The notes beneath the pieces were generated by a model. That model was not told where the DNA came from. It searched no databases and saw only the letters and a list, made by a program, of their open reading frames with translations. Below, piece after piece: positions 28,940 through 36,359 of a stretch of 64,000 nt of DNA. The number at the start of each line of letters is the position of its first letter. Within the stretch, counting starts at the first letter, position 1. The translations under genes and the position numbers were made by a program. The stretch covers positions 205,613 to 269,612 of the forward strand of contig QGON01000069.1 of NCBI GenBank assembly GCA_003660235.1. The letters run 5' to 3'. This DNA is from a bacterium endosymbiont of Escarpia laminata (GTDB lineage Bacteria; Pseudomonadota; Gammaproteobacteria; Chromatiales; Chromatiaceae).

Positions 28940-29974
28940 ATGCTTAGACTGCCGCAAACAATTCAACTCCTGTATGCCGAACTATTACAGCAATGCGCCA
29001 TTGCATTGCCAAATCAGCGTGGTATCTCCTTTGTATCAAAGCAGGTTAGTGGTAACCGCTATTGGTACATGGAACTGGTGGTTGGAAGCACCAAGCGTCA
29101 ATACTCATTGGGGCGTGATACGGATCTGCTTCGCGGGCAAATCGATAAACAGAAGAGCTTGTTTGCTCATGCTGCACCAGATCTAAAGCAGCGAGAAAAA
29201 CTTGTAAAAATGCTGGTTAGCGGTGGTACCTTTGCTCCGGGTGGTTCTGCCGGGCGGGTACTTGAGGTGCTTGGCCAGTCAGGTGCATTTTTATCCGGTG
29301 GCATACTTGTTGGCTCTCACGCCTTCAACAGCTACGGTAACATGCTGGGCGTGAGCTGGGATTCTGCCGCTATGTACACGCAGGATATGGATCTTGCCAG
29401 TTATCGTCAGATAGAAATTGTGATGCGTCATGATGCTCCTGACGTGAAGTCCACCTTATTGGAATGCGGATTGGGTTTTTTTGAAGTACCTGCACTGAAT
29501 TCCAAGTCCCCATCCACCAGTTTTAAGATTCGGGGCCAGGAGTTTCATGTTGATCTTCTGACCCCATTATATGGACCGAACACCAGCAAGCCGGTGTATT
29601 TATCACACTTTAACAGCTATGCGCAGCCCATGCGGTTTTTGGAATATCTGCTGGATGATAGTCAGGGTGCTGTTGTTCCTTTCCGTAGTGGTGTTCTTGT
29701 GAATGTCCCGGATCCGGCACGTTTTGCAGTACACAAGCTTGTAGTATCTCAGCGCCGGCCTGTAGCACAGCAAACCAAGGTCAGAAAAGATATTCAACAG
29801 GCAAGTGAACTGCTTTCCGTTCTGTTGGAGGATCGCCCCGGAGATGTTTGGATAGCACTGGAGGCGGCGTTTGCCATGCCTGAGAAATTCCAATCACAGC
29901 TTGCCAAAGGTGTTGAGTATCTGCCTTTGCCGGTTAAAGAGGCGGTAACAGCGCATATTTCCTCAGCAAGGTGA
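28940..29974 (+). CDS. Nucleotidyltransferase (NTP_transf_8-like), possible toxin
   Basis: A 344-residue protein with the polymerase-beta-type motif VGSHAFNSYGNMLG (about 125-138) followed by TQDMDLA, fitting the G-S/T and D-x-D catalytic pattern of the PF12281-like family. The C-terminal part has FAVHKLVVSQRR, similar to other stand-alone nucleotidyltransferases linked to toxin-antitoxin systems. It has the paired TTATACGGAG repeats upstream but no clear antitoxin gene. It is the last gene before the island's right edge. Its role as a toxin is inference. Confidence 0.7.
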   Translation: MLRLPQTIQLLYAELLQQCAIALPNQRGISFVSKQVSGNRYWYMELVVGSTKRQYSLGRDTDLLRGQIDKQKSLFAHAAPDLKQREKLVKMLVSGGTFAPGGSAGRVLEVLGQSGAFLSGGILVGSHAFNSYGNMLGVSWDSAAMYTQDMDLASYRQIEIVMRHDAPDVKSTLLECGLGFFEVPALNSKSPSTSFKIRGQEFHVDLLTPLYGPNTSKPVYLSHFNSYAQPMRFLEYLLDDSQGAVVPFRSGVLVNVPDPARFAVHKLVVSQRRPVAQQTKVRKDIQQASELLSVLLEDRPGDVWIALEAAFAMPEKFQSQLAKGVEYLPLPVKEAVTAHISSAR

Positions 29975-30082
29975 TCAAGATTCAGATCACCTAATTCCAC
30001 TTCACCAACCTTGCCAATACTAAGTGGGGTGGCATAGCGAGTGGCAAAGAGCATAACCTATTGAAATATAGGAAAGTACAGT

Positions 30083-30134
30083 GGCCTGCAAAGCCGTGGA
30101 CGCCGGTTCGATTCCGACCTCAGCCTCCACATTA
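30083..30134. repeat. Right attachment-like repeat (tRNA-Cys 3' fragment)
   Basis: The segment repeats the anticodon loop, T-arm, acceptor 3' strand and CCA of tRNA-Cys with about six mismatches relative to 20593-20643. No 5' half is present, so it cannot make a tRNA. The region 29975-30500 otherwise holds a terminator and the left end of an IS. Confidence 0.75.
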
Positions 30135-30157
30135 AATATAAGTAATATCAAATAGTT

Positions 30158-30181
30158 AAGGCGCTTTTTAGCGCCTTTTTC
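30158..30181 (+). terminator. Rho-independent terminator at island right edge
   Basis: AAGGCGC (30158-30164) and GCGCCTT (30171-30177) flank TTTTTA, and the stem is followed by TTTT. It probably served the tRNA-Cys transcript before the island came in. Confidence 0.6.
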
Positions 30182-30391
30182 TTTGCCTGCTAGATTCTCA
30201 ATACCCGCCAAATTAGGCTGAAAACTGCCTCAAAATGCCTGTCTCTGGCGGTAACACCACCCGCACTATTTTAATATTGCCGATAACGCGAGTGATGAGG
30301 GAGTATATAGCGATAGCAACCTGCAGATCTCGTGGAGACAAGTTTGAGTTCATTGTCAAACGGAAGGGATTGTTACCGAAGCCGATTTATC

Positions 30392-32117
30392 TAGAGTCTG
30401 CTCAATAACTCTAACTTGTTGAAATCACTATAATATCCATCCTCTGCGTAGTATACTAATGCACGAAAAATGAACCCACCCCATTGAAAACTGTGCACCT
30501 ATGATTCGCTACTGCAGCCAAAAACAACTTTCCCTCGCTGAGTTTGACTGGCCCTTCCAAGTTGCACTTGATGAACATAACCGCTGGGTCAAGATGAGTG
30601 AGTGTATTCCCTGGAATGAACTGGCCGAGGGTTATTATCAAGGGCTCTCCACCAAGCAAGGGCGGCCTGCCAAAGATGCCCGCTTAGTCATTGGTGCAGT
30701 GATTATCAAGCACAAGCTCTGTTTATCTGATCAAGAGACCGTCGCGCAAATCCAGGAGAACCCATACCTTCAGTACTTCGTCGGACTACCCGGTTATCAG
30801 ATGGAGGCACCGTTTTCGCCTTCGTTGTTTGTCGAGATTCGAAAGCGGATGGGACAGGAGGTTTTCGAGGTCTTTCATGGTGCCATCATCGACTCACTGG
30901 AAAGTGTAAAGTCGAAGAGAAAGTCCAACGCTCAAAACCTGCCGCAGTCCGGCACAGTCGAACGATCACAAGAACAGGATGATAATAATGATCTACCCTC
31001 GGATTCGAGAAGCACGACTGGAGAACCCAAAGTAAAATATCAGGGAAAGTTGATACTGGATGCCACGGTAGCGCCGCAGGCGATCCGTTATCCTACCGAC
31101 TTGAGTTTGCTCAATGAGGCACGTGAGTTCAGTGAGCAAATCATCGATAAACTTTATCCAAAGACCGGGTTGAATAAGAAAACACGGACCTATCGACAGA
31201 AAGCACGCAAGGCTTTTGTGGCCATTGTGAAACAGCGCCGGCCCACTGCAAGAGTACGGCATCGAGGGATCAAGCAACAGTTGCAGTATCTTCGTCGCAA
31301 CCTGGGCCATATTGAACGCTTACTTGAGCATTGGCCGATTGGGACAAGGCTCCCCTTGCCCCGCTGGCTGTTATATCGTTACTGGGTGATTCAACATGTC
31401 TATGAACAGCAGTGGGAAATGTATTGCAACAAGAGTCGTCGCTGTGATAACCGGATAGTCAGCATCAGCCAACCGTATGTGCGACCGATCATCCGAGGCA
31501 AGCAAAACAAGGCGGTGGAGTTTGGTTCCAAGCTGAGCGTAAGTCTGACCGACGAAGGTATAGCCCAAGTCGATTATCTTCGCTGGGACGCCTTCCATGA
31601 AGGAGGGGATTTAAAATCCCAGGTCGAGGCTTATCATACACGTTATGGATACTACCCCGAAGTCATACTAGGCGATCCGGTCTACGGCACCCGAGAGAAC
31701 CGGCGCTATCTCAAGCAACACGGGATCCGTTTTGCAGGGAAGCCGCTGGGGCGGCCAAAGAAGGTGACAGAGGCCAACCGGGAAGAGTTGAAGCAGTTGA
31801 AGGCACAGCGACGAGAGGAGTATCTGCAACGCATTCCGATTGAGGGTAAGTTTGGCCAGGGGAAGAATGGCTATCGGCTCAACTATATTCGAGCCAAGCG
31901 AGCAGACACTTCTGAAGCCTGGATCAACAGTATCTTCTTGGTGATGAACTTGCTGATCCTGTTGAGGATCTTTTTTGCGCTTGGGAAAAGGGGCGCTGCT
32001 CTGGTTCGGTTAGTGCTACTGCAAGTAGAGAAATTGTTGCTCTGCCATCATCAGGCTAACCAGCCAGCACACTATTTTCGCCCGGCAGTGGTGCTCTGAC
32101 TTACTGAGCAGACTCTA
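30392..32117 (+). mobile_element. IS5-like insertion sequence, complete
   Basis: The left end TAGAGTCTGCTCAATAACT (30392-30410) is matched by the right end, whose complement reads TAGAGTCTGCTCAGTAAGT (32099-32117): 17 of 19 bases agree. The outermost TA on both sides may be the target duplication. The element is about 1.72 kb and holds one intact transposase gene. Its right end cuts the frame of a VIT-VWA gene. Confidence 0.85.
30501..32099 (+). CDS. IS5/IS1182-like DDE transposase
   Basis: A 532-residue transposase. The N-terminal DUF772 domain reads FDWPFQVALDEHNRWV and KHKLCLSDQETVAQIQENPYL. Catalytic acidic residues fit LILDATVAPQAIRYPTDL, VILGDPVYGTRENRRYL and EGKFGQGKNGYRLNYI. It is uninterrupted, so it may still move, and the stop lies inside the right terminal repeat. 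The middle insert (VKSKRKSNAQNLPQSG) is a low-complexity linker. Confidence 0.88.
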   Translation: MIRYCSQKQLSLAEFDWPFQVALDEHNRWVKMSECIPWNELAEGYYQGLSTKQGRPAKDARLVIGAVIIKHKLCLSDQETVAQIQENPYLQYFVGLPGYQMEAPFSPSLFVEIRKRMGQEVFEVFHGAIIDSLESVKSKRKSNAQNLPQSGTVERSQEQDDNNDLPSDSRSTTGEPKVKYQGKLILDATVAPQAIRYPTDLSLLNEAREFSEQIIDKLYPKTGLNKKTRTYRQKARKAFVAIVKQRRPTARVRHRGIKQQLQYLRRNLGHIERLLEHWPIGTRLPLPRWLLYRYWVIQHVYEQQWEMYCNKSRRCDNRIVSISQPYVRPIIRGKQNKAVEFGSKLSVSLTDEGIAQVDYLRWDAFHEGGDLKSQVEAYHTRYGYYPEVILGDPVYGTRENRRYLKQHGIRFAGKPLGRPKKVTEANREELKQLKAQRREEYLQRIPIEGKFGQGKNGYRLNYIRAKRADTSEAWINSIFLVMNLLILLRIFFALGKRGAALVRLVLLQVEKLLLCHHQANQPAHYFRPAVVL

Positions 32118-33820
32118 TCTCTCTGCAGCCCCACCAAGTTCCTGAATACTGTCTCAATGCCGATCATGGTTTTTCTCTTCGGTTGCGAGTCATGGGCACT
32201 CTTTCGCAGGCGAGCTATGAGTGTCCGACTCACCCCGTTTCTGTGACGGACACGCCGGAAAGTCGGGAGTTTACCTTGAGCGGTGGCAGTGCGCAGATGG
32301 ACCGGGATTTTGTCCTGCTCTTGCGTGAGGCTGAAGGGCAGGGAGGCGATACTCTTGTCGCCCCAGATGGTGATCAGCACTTGGTGCTTGCCTCTTTTCA
32401 TCCAAATATTCCCACCAGTGATCAGGCATCGCCGCGTTGCATTAAATTGGTGATCGATTGTTCAGGTTCCATGGGGGGTGATTCCATCGCTCAGGCACGG
32501 GCTGCGTTACATGAGATCCTGGCCATGCTGGAGCCTCACGATTGGTTCAATATCATCGCCTTTGGTTCCAACTATCGTATGCTCTCAGAGAAGCTCCGGC
32601 CTGCATCGGAAGATAGTCTCTCAATGGCTGCCCGTTTTGTTGCCGAACTTGATGCCAATATGGGAGGGACGGAGATTGGTGGCGCCCTGGATGCTGCCTA
32701 TGTCAGTGGTGTGCGTGAAGGATTAAGCCCGGATCTATTGCTGATCACCGACGGAGAGGTGTGGCAGCATGATGCGGTAATACAAACTGCTCGTCGTTCG
32801 GATCACCGTATCTTTACTGTAGGCGTCGGCAGTGCCGTCTCTGAAACGTTCCTGCATCAGTTGGCTGAACAGAATGGCGGAGCCTGTGAACTGGTCTCTC
32901 CCCGTGAAGGGATGGCTGAACACATTGTGCGTCATTTTCGGCGCATCGATCAGCCAGCGGCCGCATCGGTTCGAGTAGAGTGGCTAGTCTCTCCAATACG
33001 GCAGTTTCCCAGGGAGATAGGAACGGTTTTCGCGGGTGATACGCTCCACCTATTCGCCTGGTTCGAAAAGCTGCCTCATGGCGAGGCAATCTTGGTTATT
33101 GATTCTGCTGAAGGTGAGTCATTACGGCAAAGGGTAAGAATTGTCGGGGAGAGTGAAACAGCAAACGCGATCCGTTCTGCCCTGCCGAGAGTGGCCGCGC
33201 ATACTCAGATTGGTTCCGACTCCTCGGTTGAATCGAAAGAGCTTGCGGTTCGCTACCAACTGGTCACGGAACAGACCAGCTGCATCCTGGTATATCAGCG
33301 GGACATCGAACAGAAGGCCGATGGTGTGCCGGCGCTGCGCAAGGTGCCTCAAGTGCTGGCTGCAGGACGGGGTGGTATGGGGCAGGTGGATGCTTGTATG
33401 TCTCTCTCGGAATCAGTTTGCGCAAGCGTTGCCAGTAGTGAGCTAGCCGATTTGGATTATGATGATGCAGATATGGAGTATCTTGATATTCCTCCGATGT
33501 TACGAAGGCATCGTAGCGGCAGCTTGATCGAAAATCTTAATCGACGTTTTGATGAAACCACCACCAACATTTTCAGGATAGCTACTGTTGCTGAGCTTAG
33601 GACACTCGGGTTGGATTATCTCATTGCAGATGAGCTTGACGCATTGGTGGATGAAGGCATGGATGAGCGCAGCGTGGTGATCAGCTACCTGCAATTGCTT
33701 ATCAAAACCTCACAGGATGCGGTCGCCAGCCGCCATCTGCAGCGCTTGGTAGGTCGTGCTGCAAAACAGTGGCAAGTGGATTCAGATGTTCGCGATGCGG
33801 TTAACGACTGTTGTTTGTGA
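32118..33820 (+). pseudogene. VIT-VWA domain protein, N-terminus lost at the IS
   Basis: The frame is open right up to the IS end and reads ISLQPHQVPEYCLNADHGFSL before the first possible start codons (TTG 32183, ATG 32192). PHQVPE and the following strands belong to a VIT domain whose first roughly 150-170 residues are missing; the left IS flank does not supply them. The VWA domain is intact with MIDAS residues DCSGSMGG, GGTEIGG and ITDGEVW. The C-terminal part is helical. A shortened protein from 32192 is possible. VIT-VWA proteins are often membrane or surface associated; no signal peptide remains. After the TGA the same frame stays open for 54 codons. Confidence 0.72.
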
Positions 33821-34027
33821 AATGTTTACCTCTGGGCCTTGGGCGGTGAAATTATCGCTGCCATCAACTGGGATGAGTCTCTGCGCAAACAGCCAGCAAA
33901 AGAGTTGGTGATCACTGGCGAACCGAATTCTGATCCAGATTCGACCAGCTTCACGGACTCACGGAATGAGTCACCGCCTCAGTGATAATGACAACATCCT
34001 AAGTGTTCCCTGTCACAGGAGGTTGCC

Positions 34028-35023
34028 ATGTCCACCATTACCGAATGTCTTTCCCAGGTCAGATTGGGTGAACCACAAGTCCACCACAATCTCGTTCTTT
34101 TTCCGTTGATCGCAGAAAAGAGCACCGAACCCCACTATCTCTTGCTGGATGAGGCCCTGGCGCGGGGATGCGCCCGCGTGACCGAAGTATCCGAGTCAGG
34201 CTCTGTCCCGGAACTCAGGTTCGTCAACGAATGTGATCGTCCGGTGTTACTCCTCGACGGCGAGGAACTGGTGGGAGCAAAGCAGAACCGCATACTCAAT
34301 CTCACGGTTATGGCGCCAGCCCACAAGAGCATCATCATTCCTGTCTCCTGCGTGGAGGCGGGACGGTGGCGGGCCGAATCTGCCGACTTTGCCAGTGCCA
34401 AGCGCGCACACTATGCCGCAGGAAAAGCGAGCAAGGCAGCCCATGTAAGTGCATCCCTGCGCAATTCCGGCACCCGGCGTAGCGATCAGTCGGCAGTCTG
34501 GCAGGATATATCGGAAAAGTCTGCGCGAATGCAGGCCCACTCCAGGAGTGAAGCCGCTGCCGCGATGTACCAGCAGCATCGCGCCAGTCTGGACGATTTT
34601 CTCCAGGCTTTTCTACCGGTTGAAGAACAGGCCGGAGCGATGTTCGCAGTGAATGGCAGGATTGTAGGGCTGGATCTGTTTGACAGCCCCGCAACCCTTT
34701 CAAACCTGCTGGGCAAGCTTGTGGAAAGCTACGCGCTGGATGCTATCGACACGATGCAGACAGGGCCAGAGGGAGCGGCAACTGACGACCCTCAAGTGAT
34801 GCTGGATGACACCGCTAGGGCGGCAGTGGAATGCTTTCCTGCCGTGGGTGAAGGTGAGGATCTGCGCCTCCACGGCGAACGGCTCACCGGGGGTGCGCTG
34901 GTGAAGGAAGATCGGGTTATCCATCTCTGTGCCTTCAGGTTACAGGGCAGGGACAATGCTGCTGACCATGGAGGAAGCCGGTTTGCGAGGGCATCGCAAC
35001 GCCGTAGTAGGTGGATACACTAG
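34028..35023 (+). CDS. ARPP-1 domain protein
   Basis: A 331-residue protein resembling the ARPP-1 domain family, with LVLFPLIAEKSTEPHYLLLDEAL, FVNECDRPVLLLDGEELVGAKQNRILN and the PVSCVEAGRW motif near residue 105. A later part has MFAVNGRIVGLDLFDSPATL. The family is uncharacterised but recurs near VWA and other conflict genes, matching the neighbour here. The last 20 residues (GGSRFARASQRRSRWIH) run into repeat DNA and may not be native. GGAGG lies seven bases before the ATG. Confidence 0.72.
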   Translation: MSTITECLSQVRLGEPQVHHNLVLFPLIAEKSTEPHYLLLDEALARGCARVTEVSESGSVPELRFVNECDRPVLLLDGEELVGAKQNRILNLTVMAPAHKSIIIPVSCVEAGRWRAESADFASAKRAHYAAGKASKAAHVSASLRNSGTRRSDQSAVWQDISEKSARMQAHSRSEAAAAMYQQHRASLDDFLQAFLPVEEQAGAMFAVNGRIVGLDLFDSPATLSNLLGKLVESYALDAIDTMQTGPEGAATDDPQVMLDDTARAAVECFPAVGEGEDLRLHGERLTGGALVKEDRVIHLCAFRLQGRDNAADHGGSRFARASQRRSRWIH

Positions 35024-35029
35024 AACCCT

Positions 35030-35110
35030 GTCATTGCGAGGGAGCGCAGCGACCGCGGCAATCTCCTGCTACGGAGTACAACCCAGGGAGATTGCTATGC
35101 TTGCAATGAC
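35030..35110. repeat. MITE-like interspersed repeat (GTCATTGCGAG family)
   Basis: GTCATTGC (35030-35037) and GCAATGAC (35103-35110) are the ends; GCAATCTCC (35058-35066) and GGAGATTGC (35087-35095) form an inner stem. The motif GTCATTGCGAGGGAGCGCAG is a widespread bacterial repeat type. It touches the end of the ARPP-1 gene. Confidence 0.65.
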
Positions 35111-35264
35111 GAAAAATGTCATTCATCCATAGGCTCCCTAAGGCCGGCGGAGGGTATGGAAAGTCCATAGCACTATCAGAAATCATGGATAATGATACTG
35201 CGACAAGCGCTTGCGATAGACTCAGGCAGAGGAGAGGCGCTTTTTCCAAGGAGGCGTACCACAA

Positions 35265-35723
35265 ATGGGCATAGGCACAAAACTCATCCACAGAATTCGG
35301 GCCGACTACCAACTTGATTGGCAGGGTATCCACGGTGTATCTCACTGGAGCCGGGTCAGACAGAATGGTTTGCGATTGGCGGTAGAAAATAGAGTGGATA
35401 CCAGCGTCATTGAACTGTTCAGTGTCATTCACGATAGTTGCAGAGTGAATGACACAAACGATCCTGAACATGGGCCAAGGGCGGCCAGGTATGCTGAAAT
35501 CTTGCGGACTGAAGGGATAATCCGGCTGACTGATGGCCAGATGAAGCAGTTAACGGCAGCCTGTGAAGGACACACCCACTCTCATACTCACGCAGATATG
35601 ACCATTGCAACCTGCTGGGATGCAGACAGACTCGATTTGGGGCGAGTCGGTATAAGACCCGATCCACAGCGGATGGCGACGCAGGCGGGTGCCCTGCTGG
35701 CAAAAACCGCCGAGTATCTGTGA
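35265..35723 (+). CDS. HD-domain hydrolase, small
   Basis: A 152-residue protein with HD phosphohydrolase features: HGVSHWSRV (first His), the HD pair in VIHDSCRVND, and a histidine-rich GHTHSHTHAD followed by CWDADRLDLGRVGI. The substrate may be a nucleotide or cyclic nucleotide; this is not determined from sequence. A strong AAGGAGG lies nine bases upstream. The methyltransferase gene follows nine bases after its stop, so they are probably cotranscribed. Confidence 0.75.
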   Translation: MGIGTKLIHRIRADYQLDWQGIHGVSHWSRVRQNGLRLAVENRVDTSVIELFSVIHDSCRVNDTNDPEHGPRAARYAEILRTEGIIRLTDGQMKQLTAACEGHTHSHTHADMTIATCWDADRLDLGRVGIRPDPQRMATQAGALLAKTAEYL

Positions 35724-35732
35724 GCGCAGAAC

Positions 35733-36314
35733 ATGGACTACTATGAAAAAAATGCTGGGGCATTTATTGAATCGACCCTCCAGGTTGACATGCAACCGCT
35801 TTATCAGCGTTTTCTTCCGCTGTTGCCAAGGTATGCTCATATTTTGGATGCTGGCTGCGGTTCTGGCCGCGATGCCAGGCATTTCATCAAAAATGGTTAT
35901 CAGGTCACTGCTTTCGACGCCTCCACCGAGATTGCTGCCTTGGCTGAAAAAGAGATCGGACAATCAGTCCAAGTGCAACGTCTGCAAGATATTCATTATC
36001 AAAACCAGTTCGATGGCATCTGGGCCTGCGCGTCGCTGCTGCATGTTCCCGCCAAAGAGTTACCAGATGTTTTCCATCGACTGACAGATGCGTTGAAGCC
36101 CAATGGTGTGATCTACTGCTCATTCAAATATGGTCGGGGCGAATACGAAAAACAGGGCCGTCGATTCACCGATCTGGATGAGGCAGAGCTGCAGTCATTG
36201 GTAGGTGAGACCGAAACTCTGACAATAAAGGAATTGTGGGTTACGGCTGACCTCAGGCCAGGGCGAGATCATGAGCGATGGCTGAATGGAATTCTGGTAA
36301 GTTGTTGTGATTGA
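35733..36314 (+). CDS. SAM-dependent methyltransferase
   Basis: A 193-residue class I methyltransferase. Motif I is ILDAGCGSGRDARHFIKNGYQVTAFDAS, motif IV-like FDGIWACASLLHVP, and the fold continues with LKPNGVIYCSFKYG. The acceptor is unknown; the sequence lacks the NPPY/DPPY motif of DNA adenine methylases, so small-molecule or protein targets are likelier. It lies between an HD hydrolase and a PLD-helicase fusion, and this trio may work as one unit. Confidence 0.8.
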   Translation: MDYYEKNAGAFIESTLQVDMQPLYQRFLPLLPRYAHILDAGCGSGRDARHFIKNGYQVTAFDASTEIAALAEKEIGQSVQVQRLQDIHYQNQFDGIWACASLLHVPAKELPDVFHRLTDALKPNGVIYCSFKYGRGEYEKQGRRFTDLDEAELQSLVGETETLTIKELWVTADLRPGRDHERWLNGILVSCCD

Positions 36315-36359
36315 GAGTGATATTGACCTGACTATGTAACAGGCTGACTTCCAGAATAG

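Noticed and set aside
33818..33820. TGA as a possible selenocysteine codon in the VIT-VWA gene
   Set aside because: No selenocysteine hairpin is apparent, and no VWA selenoprotein of this type is known to me; a nonsense change is simpler.
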